61,954 nucleotides of DNA from an uncultured Pirellulaceae bacterium (GTDB lineage Bacteria; Planctomycetota; Planctomycetia; Pirellulales; Pirellulaceae). A model generated the notes under the pieces. It was not told the DNA's origin and did no database searches. It was given only the letters and a program-made list of their open reading frames with translations. The stretch covers positions 1 to 61,954 of the forward strand of contig CALLUY010000053.1 of NCBI GenBank assembly GCA_938010615.1. Direction: 5' to 3'. The translations under genes and the position numbers were made by a program. This document shows, one piece after another, positions 16,017 through 26,037 of the stretch (position 1 is the stretch's first letter; each line of letters begins with the position of its first letter).

Positions 16017-17489
16017 GTGCTGGGCACACCCGTGCTTTACTTCTCGATATGGCCGCAGCGACTGACGAACATGGGCGAATTCAGATTCCGGCTTCCCGCA
16101 GATTGGAAGCCGACGACTAGCCAGGCAAAGTCAATCCACGTCATTGGTCTTGATGGGGTTCCGTCCCCGTGTCGCGTCACTGCAGAAGATGGCTTTCTGA
16201 CGATCGCTCGAAATCGAGACGAATCGGGCAAAGTATTTGTCGCTTTTCCATTTGAAAAGTTTGGTGAACTGACCGTCGGCACTGGAACGCTACCTGAAAC
16301 GGCAGTGCCCTATCAGCTCGTGATTGAGCTTGCTCGGGGAACGTTGAACCGATTGCGAAATCAGATTTCGATTTGGCAAGAAGGCGGGCTTGAGATTGCA
16401 GATTCCGTCGAACAGCAAGTCAACGAGGCAACTCGCTTATTGAGCGAAGCGATCATGCAAACAGATTCGGTGCTTTCGGACAAAGGTGCCAACGATGCGT
16501 TGCGAATCGCGATGGAGGCCAATGTCGGTGTGAGTCGTCAGTTTGGTACTGAAGTTTCGCAATTTCGAACGACTCAGCCGGACATGCCTCGTTTTTGGTT
16601 CGCCAATTCCGTGGGAGCCAAAGACGTAACGGCCGAACAATGTGCCGCAGATCCATTCCATTTGATTCAAGTGCTACCAGAACAGGCAGATGCCGCGTCT
16701 GCGGCTGGAAACAAGCGAATGATTGTGGGCCCATTTTTGGATGCCAGCCCGGGTGGAATGAAAGATTCGATTGTCGAGTTGGATGACTTTTTCGCGCGGC
16801 GTGATTTTATCTTGAATCGATGTCGTAAGGCGGTTCGCAATTTGAGCCCTTCGAGTTCGTTGCTGCATGTTGTCAGCGGCCTAAACGGGATGGGCCACCG
16901 ACATTTGAGCTACCCCCAGCAAACTCAGATCACCAGCGACATGCTGAATTTGATCGACGAGAGCCAAATCGATGTGCCGATGATGGTCAGTTTTGATTAT
17001 CCGTGGGCCGAGCGTTTGGCTTCTGCGGTCGGTGGTGCTCATCCTTTGCAGATCGCGGATTCGCTCTTGCGGCAAGGCGTCCCGATCAACTTTATCGGTT
17101 TAGATATCAATCTGGACTACTGGCCGTGCGGAAGTGTTGCGCGAGATCCGCTACAGTGGATTGACATGATCGATATCTGGTCGCAGTTGGGCCTGCCATT
17201 GATCTTGTGTTTTCGAATGCCAACGATGGCGAAGGAGCAGATCCCGCGGTCAGGGCAATTATTCAACGAAGTCCGCAGTACGCTTTCTGATGAACAGCGT
17301 TTGTCGATATTGGAAACACTGTTGCCGATGATGGTTGCCCGACCAGGAGTTCATGGTTTCATTTGGCGACAGTGGAATGACGCCGATGATCCTCGTTTTC
17401 CGGGAGCAGGTCTGGTAACCGAATCAGGCGAAGAGAAGCCCGTGATGGATCTGCTCAGAAGTGTGACGCAAAGAATTAATGCGTCGTAA
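16017..17489 (+). CDS. GH10-like TIM-barrel protein
   Basis: A 490-residue protein (GTG start at 16017; an ATG 18 codons later at 16071 is a good alternative). The N-terminal 120 residues are beta-rich with FRFRLPADWKP and could be a small carbohydrate-binding domain. The rest reads like a divergent glycoside hydrolase family 10 barrel: LHVVSGLNG, MVSFDYPWAERLAS, FIGLDINLDYWPCG and the C-terminal GVHGFIWRQWNDADD with LVTESGEEKPVMD, where GH10 enzymes have a Trp-rich strand and a KPA motif. Clear GH10 acid/base and nucleophile Glu residues are not evident, so activity is uncertain. No signal peptide is seen. Confidence 0.65.
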   Translation: MLGTPVLYFSIWPQRLTNMGEFRFRLPADWKPTTSQAKSIHVIGLDGVPSPCRVTAEDGFLTIARNRDESGKVFVAFPFEKFGELTVGTGTLPETAVPYQLVIELARGTLNRLRNQISIWQEGGLEIADSVEQQVNEATRLLSEAIMQTDSVLSDKGANDALRIAMEANVGVSRQFGTEVSQFRTTQPDMPRFWFANSVGAKDVTAEQCAADPFHLIQVLPEQADAASAAGNKRMIVGPFLDASPGGMKDSIVELDDFFARRDFILNRCRKAVRNLSPSSSLLHVVSGLNGMGHRHLSYPQQTQITSDMLNLIDESQIDVPMMVSFDYPWAERLASAVGGAHPLQIADSLLRQGVPINFIGLDINLDYWPCGSVARDPLQWIDMIDIWSQLGLPLILCFRMPTMAKEQIPRSGQLFNEVRSTLSDEQRLSILETLLPMMVARPGVHGFIWRQWNDADDPRFPGAGLVTESGEEKPVMDLLRSVTQRINAS

Positions 17490-17526
17490 GCGTGGAGCAG
17501 GCTTTATCCTGCCATGCTGATTTTGG
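17490..17526. terminator. weak hairpin between convergent genes
   Basis: The 37-bp gap between two convergent genes holds an imperfect inverted repeat (AGCAGG, a short ATTTAT-type loop region, CCTGCC). It could slow polymerase from both sides but lacks a strong T-run. Confidence 0.3.
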
Positions 17527-19236
17527 TTAGCTCGCTTCTTTGCCAACGCAGACCATGCAAATGTCGTCAATTGGTTGGCGAAATCCCATGTGCTCGTTTA
17601 CCAAATTGCAAATGTTTGCCCCAATGCCTGCTGGTGTTTTTATCTGGCACTGTTTCAGTTCGCCAACGATGGCCTCTGACGATAACTGTTCGTCCTTTTC
17701 ATTCATGGCTTCATTGATTCCGTCGGTGTACATGACTGCGACGTCTCCCGGCATCAGCGTCGTTGTGAAGCACTCGTACTGATAGTCTGGCAAAATGCCC
17801 AGTGGCACACCCGACTCTTGGGTGGCAACTGTTTCGACGGAGCCATCGTTTCGCCGAATGATTGGCGGCATGTGACCCGCGTTGACGATCGAAAGTGTAT
17901 CGGTACGTTTGTCCAACAGACATAAAGCCAGCGTAACGAACCGGTCAAGGTGCATATTCGAAAGGCTCTGATTCATCAGATTGACAGCCTCCACCGCCGA
18001 ACCGGAAGTTGCCAATGCGAAGCGGGCTTCCGCTGAAACCTTGGCCATCAGCATGGCCGCCGCAATTCCGTGACCGACCACATCCGCGATGACGATGCCC
18101 AGCCGGTTTTCGTCCAGAGGCAGATAGTCAAAATAGTCGCCTCCGACTTGCTGCATCGGACGATACCAAGAATAGAAATCGTAGCTCTCCAGTTCCGGAG
18201 CACGCTGCGGCAGAAATCGCTGTTGCAACTCGTGGGCGAGTTCAAGGTCGGCCTTAAGAGCATTGTTTTGTTGTGCTTGTTCAAACAGATCTGCTTTTTG
18301 AATCGCGAGGGAAGCTTGCATCGCGATGGTAACAAGCGTTTCGACATCTTCTTCTTTGAACACAATTGAACGGCGAAGTGAATCGAGTTGCACAACACCA
18401 ATCGATTCGTCTTTACTGTTGATCAGCGGAGCGCACATGATGGATCGGATGCGAAAGTCGAAAACACTTTGGCTGTTGTCAAAACGATCGTCTTTTCCTG
18501 CATCGCGAGAAAGGATTGGCTGCTTGGATTCCATCACTTGGTTACAAATGGTGCGGCTGATGCGAATTTCTTCATCGTCTTGCTCGTACCGTGTTTTGAA
18601 TCCGAGCGGCTTCAACGCGCCGTTGGCGTCCTTGAGCATGATGAAGCCCCGATCCGCTTCGGTAAAGAGCTCAAACAGAAAGTCTAGGATTTTTGACAGC
18701 ATCTCATCACGCCCAATAGCCTCACTGAGAGCGTGTGTGATTTTGGTGATGGCATTGAGCTTGTCTTCGGCGTCGACCTTTGAGGTGTTCACTGTCTGGT
18801 GTGAAGGCGGAGCCAGTGCCGACATGACATGTGATTCAGAATCGTCCGCAAGGACCACGGAACTTCGCCGCGGGAGCAGCTTCTTTTCGTAGTTCCAGTC
18901 TTCGATCGTTTGGCGTTCGCCGGAAGCGATGCTGTCCCCGACATGAAAGTTGAACGAAATGTCACAGATCTTGATGATGGCACCATCAAACAGACGCGTC
19001 TGCTTTTCAATGGTTTGCCCGTTTAGAAACGTGCCATTGCGACTCTCAAGATCTTCAATGAACCAGACGCCATCTGAATTGGTCACCCGGGCATGGTGAC
19101 GGCTCACCGAGCCATCATCGATTTGAATCGAACATTCGGGATGCCGACCGATGATGACTGGATCCTCGGATAGCCGAAAGTTCTTTTTGATTACCGAATC
19201 ATCGGAAGATGACAGGACGGCCATCAATGTACCCAT
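17527..19236 (-). CDS. FHA-GAF-PP2C (SpoIIE/RsbU-type) phosphatase
   Basis: A 569-residue signalling protein. Residues about 5-105 form an FHA domain (IGRHPECSIQI, SVSRHHARV, ESRNGTFLNG), which binds phosphothreonine. Residues about 165-315 form a GAF domain (GRDEMLSKILDFLFELF, MCAPLINSKDESIGVVQLD). After a helical linker (LELAHELQQRFLPQ) comes a SpoIIE-type PP2C serine phosphatase, residues about 345-565, with the metal-binding GGDYFDYLPL, IADVVGHGIAAAMLM and AVMYTDGINEAMN. The RsbU-like design suggests a role in a stress-response partner switch, but no anti-sigma factor or STAS gene is adjacent. An internal ATG four codons downstream is a possible alternative start. Confidence 0.93.
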   Translation of the reverse strand: MGTLMAVLSSSDDSVIKKNFRLSEDPVIIGRHPECSIQIDDGSVSRHHARVTNSDGVWFIEDLESRNGTFLNGQTIEKQTRLFDGAIIKICDISFNFHVGDSIASGERQTIEDWNYEKKLLPRRSSVVLADDSESHVMSALAPPSHQTVNTSKVDAEDKLNAITKITHALSEAIGRDEMLSKILDFLFELFTEADRGFIMLKDANGALKPLGFKTRYEQDDEEIRISRTICNQVMESKQPILSRDAGKDDRFDNSQSVFDFRIRSIMCAPLINSKDESIGVVQLDSLRRSIVFKEEDVETLVTIAMQASLAIQKADLFEQAQQNNALKADLELAHELQQRFLPQRAPELESYDFYSWYRPMQQVGGDYFDYLPLDENRLGIVIADVVGHGIAAAMLMAKVSAEARFALATSGSAVEAVNLMNQSLSNMHLDRFVTLALCLLDKRTDTLSIVNAGHMPPIIRRNDGSVETVATQESGVPLGILPDYQYECFTTTLMPGDVAVMYTDGINEAMNEKDEQLSSEAIVGELKQCQIKTPAGIGANICNLVNEHMGFRQPIDDICMVCVGKEAS

Positions 19237-19320
19237 CGTGTGAAATCGTGTGACAGGAAGTCTTTGAACATCTTAAGCACGATACCGCAATCGTGCCACT
19301 TTTCTAGCGGCGCGCCAAAA

Positions 19321-19605
19321 TTATCTTGGGCGGTTCTCAAATTTTAGAGGGCGAGCGTAGCGGATCGTCGTTTCATTTTCCCCACTTTTGAGCCACGGGG
19401 CAAGCATGGTCCAAGCACCGATCAAAATCATAATGGATCCACCCAATCCAAGTGCTTTTCTAGCTGCGGCACGGCCACGATTGGTTTCGATTTGCCGAAT
19501 GAGAAAGTTTTCGAACCACCAGCCTTGATTTAAAAGGGCAACTTGGATCATCGACAAACCCAAACCACAAGCGACGGAAGCAACAAGAAGGTCTCTAAAA
19601 AACAC
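19321..19605 (-). CDS. small membrane protein, 94 aa
   Basis: An unrecognised 94-residue protein with two hydrophobic stretches, about residues 7-30 (with WWFENF just after) and 51-70 (LGLGGSIMILIGAWTMLAPW), joined by a polar loop RQIETNRGRAAARKA. The C-terminus is polar and basic. It is probably an inner-membrane protein with a hairpin of two helices. It lies 84 bp upstream of the phosphatase on the same strand and is divergent from the leucine-rich repeat gene. Function is unknown. Confidence 0.65.
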   Translation of the reverse strand: MFFRDLLVASVACGLGLSMIQVALLNQGWWFENFLIRQIETNRGRAAARKALGLGGSIMILIGAWTMLAPWLKSGENETTIRYARPLKFENRPR

Positions 19606-19718
19606 AGAACAAGATTCCTGAAGAAAAATTTTGGATCCATTGCATTATACTTTACTGACCGCCTCATCCAACTGCGACAACACATGATGCCAAGATTTTT
19701 CGGCAGCTGATAACAACT

Positions 19719-21356
19719 ATGAAATTTACCCGAAATTGCTTCTCCAGTTTGTTGTTTTTCGCCACAGCTTTGTATTGTGCCAGCACTATCGCCCAGTTGC
19801 CAAACGTCCCCTGGAAAGCGGCTCAGGAATTGGCGAAGAATCCCAGCAATAAAGTGAAATACAACGATGAAGGTTTTGTGACCGAAGTCGTGATCAAGGA
19901 CTTCCCAAGCGGCTTCATGATGGGGCAGCTGGAAGTGTTTTCTGAACTCGAGTCCGTTTCGATCGACTCGCGTTATTACTTCGAAGATTCCAAGATGGGC
20001 GGAATCCGAAAACTCAAAAATCTGAAAAAGTTCGTGCTCAAAAGGTCTCGGTATGCGACTGGTACTTGCTTGGAGCTACTGGCCGAAGCACCCGTTTTGG
20101 AGTCGATTGAGTTAAGAGATTGCAATGAAATCACGCGATTGCATGAGCTACCGAGAATCCGGCGGTTGAAACATTTGACACTGATCGCAGACAACGACGT
20201 CTCGCTGACTCCTTTGAGAGAGTGTCGGAATCTCGAATCGATTAAACTGGGGGATAATTCTTCGATCGATGACAATTCGGTGAAAGTGCTGGGGCAAGTT
20301 CGGACGCTGAAGTCCATTGACCTTTCGAAATCTTCTGTGACAGACGAAGGACTCGCTGAATTGGCCAAACTGCAGGATCTCGAAGAACTAAATTTAGAAG
20401 ACTGCGAAAACATTACCGGCGAAGGGTTCGGGGAATTTGCTTCACCGCATGGGCTGAAAGAACTAAACCTGAGAGGCGTTTCCAAACTCAACGATGCCGG
20501 TTTGGCAGAACTTGCGAGGTTCAAGGATCTCGAAAACCTGTTGCTGTACCAAAACAGCAAAGTAAAACGAGATGGTTTTCGTTGTCTCAGTTCGATGAAA
20601 AACCTTAAGCTGTTGAGCTGCCCGGAAACCAATATTCGAGATGAACATCTCAAAGCGATGGATGGTATTGAATCGTTGGAGGCAATTTGGCTTCCGGAAT
20701 GTTCGAATATCTCCGGGCGAGGCCTTGATTTTTTGACTCAGTCGCAAGGCGTGGTTCGCATCAAACTGAACGAATGCCCGAAAATTGATTCGCCCGATTT
20801 CGACGTGTTGGCAAAATTCAAGAATCTTGAAGAACTGTACATTGCCAATACAAGAATTCGCAACGATGGCGTCGAAAAACTGTGCGAACTAAAGAAACTC
20901 CAAACATTGGATATTTCAGGTAATCATTGGCTTGATGATTTGGCGTTCGAAAAATTGCAAGGCTCTTCGGTTACCAAATTGATGGCAACGGAATTGCCTC
21001 GACTAACTAATGGCTCGTTTGTGTTCGCCAGCAAAATGGAGAAGCTCAACAACTTGTCCGTGACGGCGCACAATGGAATGAATGGAGATGGCTTGAAAGC
21101 CTTTTTTGACAATCCGCGATTGAAGTCGCTTGGTGTTGATGCACCGGAGCACCTCTCTCTTGAGGCTTGCGGTTTCATACGCCAAATTCCAAATATCGAA
21201 GAGCTCTATTTGCGCAAAGGAAAGCTGGCAATTGCTCAGTTTGAACAGCTTTCTGGAATGCAAAAATTGCGGAAACTGAAATATGAAGTGGGTAGCGGAA
21301 GCCAGAAAAGTGAGCAATTGATTTCAGTGCTGAGTACGTTTCCGAATCTTGAGTAG
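19719..21356 (+). CDS. exported leucine-rich repeat protein
   Basis: A 545-residue protein with a signal peptide (hydrophobic residues about 8-25, cleavage near STIAQL). Most of the rest, residues about 75-540, is a ladder of leucine-rich repeats of about 24 residues, for example LKSIDLSKSSVTDEGLAELA, LEELNLEDCENITGEGF and LKELNLRGVSKLNDAGLAEL, of the cysteine-containing/F-box-like type common in planctomycetes. Such proteins bind other proteins; the partner is unknown. It is isolated: a convergent truB follows 23 bp later. Confidence 0.87.
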   Translation: MKFTRNCFSSLLFFATALYCASTIAQLPNVPWKAAQELAKNPSNKVKYNDEGFVTEVVIKDFPSGFMMGQLEVFSELESVSIDSRYYFEDSKMGGIRKLKNLKKFVLKRSRYATGTCLELLAEAPVLESIELRDCNEITRLHELPRIRRLKHLTLIADNDVSLTPLRECRNLESIKLGDNSSIDDNSVKVLGQVRTLKSIDLSKSSVTDEGLAELAKLQDLEELNLEDCENITGEGFGEFASPHGLKELNLRGVSKLNDAGLAELARFKDLENLLLYQNSKVKRDGFRCLSSMKNLKLLSCPETNIRDEHLKAMDGIESLEAIWLPECSNISGRGLDFLTQSQGVVRIKLNECPKIDSPDFDVLAKFKNLEELYIANTRIRNDGVEKLCELKKLQTLDISGNHWLDDLAFEKLQGSSVTKLMATELPRLTNGSFVFASKMEKLNNLSVTAHNGMNGDGLKAFFDNPRLKSLGVDAPEHLSLEACGFIRQIPNIEELYLRKGKLAIAQFEQLSGMQKLRKLKYEVGSGSQKSEQLISVLSTFPNLE

Positions 21357-21379
21357 TTTCTTCATTCAGAATTCTTCAT

Positions 21380-22273
21380 TCAAAACAATTGTGGGACGTA
21401 ATTGATTTTCGTACCAAACTCCGCATTGGACTTTCTTTCCAAGATCGCCAAGAGCTTGCCTTCCTGATTCAACGCCGCGATTTCTGAGTCGGATTCGGGG
21501 GTTTCCCAAGCTGAACAGCAGAGCCGTTTTCCATGGCGGAGTCGTTCAATTTCCGACTCGTTCAATGTCGTCGTCGGCAATCCAGCTACCAGCGACTTTG
21601 CATCGAGGAGGCACGATTCGATATCGGTTTGCTGGATCTGATCCAGAGAGACCGCCGAATCGATTGAAAATTCTCCAATCGCGGTTCGCTGAAGTTCGGT
21701 CATCACGACATCAGACCCAAGGACTTTCGCGATGTCACGGCCAAGCGTCCGCACGTAAGTGCCTTTTCCACATTTGATTTCGATTTGAAAATCGGGGTAG
21801 TCGAACTGAAGCAACCTTAGCGACTCAATCTGCACCGGCCTCGCTTTGATGTCGACGGATTTTCCCGCGCGAGCCGCCTTATAGGCTCGCTGTCCATCGA
21901 CTTTTATTGCAGAGTACTGTGGTGGGGTTTGCTCTATTTCGCCAATGAACTGAGGAAGAGCCTTCTCAAGCTGACTTTTGGAAATCACGACTGGCTCATC
22001 TAGCGCAATGACTTCGCCAGTGATGTCTTCGGTATCACTGGTCAGCCCAAGTCGAAAGCTACCGATGTAAGTTTTCCGCTGCCGCTGCGGATACTGAATC
22101 AATTTGGTGGCAGGTCCAACGGCGACCAGTAGCACTCCAGTTGCCATGGGGTCCAGCGTCCCCGCATGGCCGACTTTGGTTTTTCGAGGGCAGCGGCGCA
22201 CAATCCGATTCACGATGTCTCGCGAGGTTAAGCCCTTGGGCTTATTGACCACCGCTACGCCAATTAACAACAT
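21380..22273 (-). CDS. truB: tRNA pseudouridine synthase B
   Basis: Forms pseudouridine 55 in the T-arm of tRNAs. 297 residues. The catalytic motif GHAGTLDPMATGVLLV is present, with the active Asp at about residue 41, and so are the KPKGLTS start and the KCGKGTYVRTLGRDI block of the family. After about residue 225 comes a divergent C-terminal part of the length expected for the bacterial tail domain. It starts 49 bp after the end of the giant ASPIC/UnbV gene on the same strand, so it may be the last gene of that unit. No rpsO or rbfA is nearby. Confidence 0.95.
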   Translation of the reverse strand: MLLIGVAVVNKPKGLTSRDIVNRIVRRCPRKTKVGHAGTLDPMATGVLLVAVGPATKLIQYPQRQRKTYIGSFRLGLTSDTEDITGEVIALDEPVVISKSQLEKALPQFIGEIEQTPPQYSAIKVDGQRAYKAARAGKSVDIKARPVQIESLRLLQFDYPDFQIEIKCGKGTYVRTLGRDIAKVLGSDVVMTELQRTAIGEFSIDSAVSLDQIQQTDIESCLLDAKSLVAGLPTTTLNESEIERLRHGKRLCCSAWETPESDSEIAALNQEGKLLAILERKSNAEFGTKINYVPQLF

Positions 22274-22322
22274 GCTTCCCTTTGGTTAGAAGAAATGTAT
22301 CTTTGTTTCCATCATGCCCCAT

Positions 22323-25300
22323 TTACGGCGCGATGGCGAACCGATCATTTTCTGGCTGAAACTTGACCGTGGAGGACTCTTTACCGGGACGCAGAACCTC
22401 CACTTCTTCGACCTTGTCAACAAGCGTTTTGGAAATCAACACTTCGCGAGGCCATGACTGTGCAAGGTATCCGTTGTTGCTTCCGACTTCGATCCGTCGC
22501 TGAAACGCGGAACCCTTCAAAAGCAACTGCATGCCTACACTGCCCGCCGGCAGTATCAAGCGAACCGACTTATCAGCTTCATTTTGATTTTCCAGGAGTT
22601 TCATTTTCCCGTTGTTCACGCCGACGGCAATATCGGCATCGCCGTCACGATCAAAGTCAGCCACTGCCGCGGCGTATGAGGCTTTGTTGATACTCACACC
22701 ACTTTTGTTTGGCCAAATCGGCTGGAACTTGCCTCCGGGCCGACCCTGCACAAGCAAACTCATGCCGCCGTCCATATAACCTGTCTCTGGCTGAGAGGCA
22801 AAAAAGTTGTTGGCGAAAAAGATGTCTTCGAAACCATCAAGATCAAAGTCTGCAGCTGCTGCGGAAAACGTTGGGCTCAACTGGACGGTCGTATCCATCG
22901 GTTCGATGCGGAACTTCGCTCCTTCGTTCCACAAAATCGACGTCCGCAATTCGGTAACTTCGCGGTAGTCCTTCTCACGAATCGACGGTTCATAGATGTC
23001 GGTCAAAGAAGCCATCGCAAAACCTTCGAAGTTTTCAAACTTCTCGCCAATGAATGGCATGCAATGCGTGCTGCAACTGCGACCACGAACCGGATACTCA
23101 GTCTCTCCTTCGTACTCCGCTTCGACCAAATCCATAATTCCGTTGGAGTCAAAGTCACCATAGTAAAGTCGATGAGGATGCTCCGGAGAGGTGTGGTATT
23201 TCGTGTTGGTTCCGTGGTTGGTCACGATGTAGTCGAGGTCTCCATCGTCATCAAAGTCGCCTCGTTCAATGCCTCGCCACCAACCTGTGACCCCGTCTAG
23301 CCCGAGTTCTTTGGTGCGATTAACCAGCGTCCCGTTCTCGTTTCGGAAAACGGTCACCGGCGCCCATTCTGCCGCGACGATCAGGTCGGTCCAACCATCG
23401 CTGTCGAAGTCCGACCAAATTGCTGAATTGATCAGGCCAGCATTCTTCAATCCTTCGGCAACTTCATCGGTAACGTCGACGAATTTTCCGTCGCGATTCT
23501 CAAGCAAGCTACTTTGAGGCGTCTTTGGATACGAGCCAGGAACTGACCGCGAACCGACGAATAAATCAAGGTCTCCGTCGCGATCATAGTCGCCTGCCGA
23601 TACGGTGCTGCCGCTGTTGAAAAGCTGGGGAAGCGTGCCCACTGGCGCTATTGAAAACTTTAATTCGCCATCGTTGATGTACAGCCTGTCGATCAATAGT
23701 TTATCGCCCGGATTGCACTCGTTGGATCCGCTGGCGATGTAAAGGTCGTCGTCTCCGTCTCCGTCGGCGTCAAAAAACAGCACGCCCATATCCTCAAAAA
23801 CGCCGTGCTGCTCCCACGGACCTTTGGCTTTTTTGAACTTGCCTGTCTCTGTGTTCACGAACAAGGTGCCCGGTTGCCCCGCCGCACCGCCGCAAAACAG
23901 ATCCGGTCGCTGATCACCATTGACGTCACCCCAAGCGACACCACCGCCAAGTTGTGAAAGCTGAAAGGGCAATAGTTGTTCCCGACGATAGTCATCAAAC
24001 GGTCGCTCCTGATGGATGAAGTTAGCTGCACGCTTGATCGAGCTCTCTACAAACTGAGGTCCAGGCGTCGCTGCTGAAGCATCTTTCTCACGCTCAGTCG
24101 ATTCAACAATCCGGTACAGTTGGTTCGGCTGAAAGTTGGTGAATTGCTGACTGGTTCCATCCGGCCAATGTACGTTGACCTCATCGATCGTCGTATTTTT
24201 AACGCCAAAATGTAGTTGCGGTGCATCCGACGAAATGTAACCGCGGGTAGGCTGAAGGTTCGCAGATTGCCGTTGATCGCCTTGCACAATTTCGACTTTG
24301 GTGCCAACACCATAAAAGTTGTTTTCATTGCAACGGAATTCGAAGGTGACTCCCGCATTTTCAGATGAGTTGTTTCGGTAGACCAAAGCCTTTTCGTAAT
24401 AGTTGCTGACAATCAGATCTTGATCACCGTCGTTGTCGAGATCAGAAAAAGCAGCCCCGTGGCTGATGCCAAGGTTGTCCAAGCCCCACTTGGCTGCAAC
24501 GTCCTCAAAATTTAGCTCCCCAAGATTTTGAAAAGCTTGGTTCTTCTCTTTGCGAGGCGGCAACGGTTTGTAATTGGGGTCATTCGGGGCAAGCCCTTTG
24601 TTGACCGCCAAGAGATCACTGTTCATCGAGTCCCTCGCATGACCGGTGGTCATGAACACGTCCTGCTTTCCATCATTGTCCATGTCCACGATCCGTACAG
24701 CCCATGTCCAGTCAGTCGAGGCCAGCCCTGTTTGGGCCGCGACTTCGAAGAATGAGTTCGCACCTGAATTTACGAACACGCAGTTCTTCATTGCTTGACG
24801 CGGTTCGCCGGCAGATAGGAACCAGTTGGCGTCTTGCATTTCTCCCATGTCGACTTTCTGCCTGAAGTGGGAGCTTCCGGCCATATCGCCAATAATTAGA
24901 TCCGGCATCCCGTCCCCGTTAAGGTCACCCGAATCGACTCCCATGGAAAACCATGGCGTTCGAGTTACGGTCGTTGGCAGAACATCTTCGAATCGTCCAT
25001 TGCCAAGGTTCCTGTAGAGACGATCCGAAATTTGGAAGTCGCTAGTAACGTAGATGTCTTGCCAACCGTCGCCATCGTAGTCCAGCCACTGAACAGCCAA
25101 ACCTGGATCAAAACCTCCGATGCCAGCCTGATAAGTAATGTTCTCAAATGTTCCATCACCATTGTTGCGGTAAAAGACATCCTGCTCGCCAGCGCGGACA
25201 ACTTTTCCATGAATCAGAGCGTAGTACTCCGACGGCGTAACTTTTGGTTTGTCCTCAACGTTTTCATCTTGGTAGGTTAGCAGATAAAGATCCAGATCTC

Positions 25301-25961
25301 CGTCACGATCGTAGTCACAAAAAGCGCCAACCTTGCCGGCGCCGACATAGTAAACACCCCGTCGCTCCGCCTGCTCCACAAACGTGCCGTCACCCTGATT
25401 CATGTACAGCAAAGTGGGGCCAGACATGTTGCATACGAACAAATCAAGGAACCCGTCATTGTCGACATCAGCAAAAGTTGCCCCCGACCCGTTGGAATGC
25501 TTTCCATCGACCTGTCCATTGACACCAGCGGCTTCGGTAACGTCCTCGAATTTCATGTCTCCAAGGTTGCGGTAAAGCCGATTGCTTACATCAGCCCCTG
25601 AGAAATAAATATCGTTTAGCCCATCGTTGTCGAAGTCTCCTATCGCGAGCCCGGAACCGGATTCGTTGTAGATGTTCTTGCCTTCTGTCAGAGCATCATT
25701 CGAGAATGTGACACCGCTATCTTCAACGATCTCGAAAAGCTTCGATCCTTCTGTTGGAACGCTGGGGTTGAGCGGACGAGCAAATACTCCTGATGATTCA
25801 GCAACTTCGGAGTAGCCTTCGGGCATTGCATCAAAGCCGACCGCTGCTTTCTTTCCCACCGGGTTCAGCGTTTCAATCGGTGCTACTTCGGCGGCGGGCT
25901 CCCAGCATATCCAGATAGTCAAAATGCCCAGCAAAAGGACAAGTGGAATAAGAAACTTCAT
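22323..25961 (-). CDS. giant exported FG-GAP/ASPIC-UnbV protein, paralogue A
   Basis: A 1212-residue protein starting at MKFLIPL; the ORF is open upstream to 26018, but this ATG has a signal-like hydrophobic helix (VLLLGILTIWICW) right after it and GAAGAG upstream. It contains two full cassettes of FG-GAP/VCBS repeats (DFDNDGLNDIYF, DVDNDGFLDLFV, DYDRDGDLDLYL and others), each ending in an ASPIC/UnbV domain (VHWPDGTSQQF near residue 620; VLRPGKESSTV near the end). A segment near residue 958, RGRSCSTHCMPFI, carries a Cys-x-x-x-Cys pair. It is 76 bp downstream of its paralogue, and truB follows. It probably forms beta-propellers at the cell surface. The ligand is unknown. Confidence 0.88.
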   Translation of the reverse strand: MKFLIPLVLLLGILTIWICWEPAAEVAPIETLNPVGKKAAVGFDAMPEGYSEVAESSGVFARPLNPSVPTEGSKLFEIVEDSGVTFSNDALTEGKNIYNESGSGLAIGDFDNDGLNDIYFSGADVSNRLYRNLGDMKFEDVTEAAGVNGQVDGKHSNGSGATFADVDNDGFLDLFVCNMSGPTLLYMNQGDGTFVEQAERRGVYYVGAGKVGAFCDYDRDGDLDLYLLTYQDENVEDKPKVTPSEYYALIHGKVVRAGEQDVFYRNNGDGTFENITYQAGIGGFDPGLAVQWLDYDGDGWQDIYVTSDFQISDRLYRNLGNGRFEDVLPTTVTRTPWFSMGVDSGDLNGDGMPDLIIGDMAGSSHFRQKVDMGEMQDANWFLSAGEPRQAMKNCVFVNSGANSFFEVAAQTGLASTDWTWAVRIVDMDNDGKQDVFMTTGHARDSMNSDLLAVNKGLAPNDPNYKPLPPRKEKNQAFQNLGELNFEDVAAKWGLDNLGISHGAAFSDLDNDGDQDLIVSNYYEKALVYRNNSSENAGVTFEFRCNENNFYGVGTKVEIVQGDQRQSANLQPTRGYISSDAPQLHFGVKNTTIDEVNVHWPDGTSQQFTNFQPNQLYRIVESTEREKDASAATPGPQFVESSIKRAANFIHQERPFDDYRREQLLPFQLSQLGGGVAWGDVNGDQRPDLFCGGAAGQPGTLFVNTETGKFKKAKGPWEQHGVFEDMGVLFFDADGDGDDDLYIASGSNECNPGDKLLIDRLYINDGELKFSIAPVGTLPQLFNSGSTVSAGDYDRDGDLDLFVGSRSVPGSYPKTPQSSLLENRDGKFVDVTDEVAEGLKNAGLINSAIWSDFDSDGWTDLIVAAEWAPVTVFRNENGTLVNRTKELGLDGVTGWWRGIERGDFDDDGDLDYIVTNHGTNTKYHTSPEHPHRLYYGDFDSNGIMDLVEAEYEGETEYPVRGRSCSTHCMPFIGEKFENFEGFAMASLTDIYEPSIREKDYREVTELRTSILWNEGAKFRIEPMDTTVQLSPTFSAAAADFDLDGFEDIFFANNFFASQPETGYMDGGMSLLVQGRPGGKFQPIWPNKSGVSINKASYAAAVADFDRDGDADIAVGVNNGKMKLLENQNEADKSVRLILPAGSVGMQLLLKGSAFQRRIEVGSNNGYLAQSWPREVLISKTLVDKVEEVEVLRPGKESSTVKFQPENDRFAIAP

Positions 25962-26037
25962 GGCTGAACTCTTCGGGACAATTTTCCAATGCAAAGCACT
26001 CCATAGAGAACAAAGCATTCTATAAAGAAACCGCAGT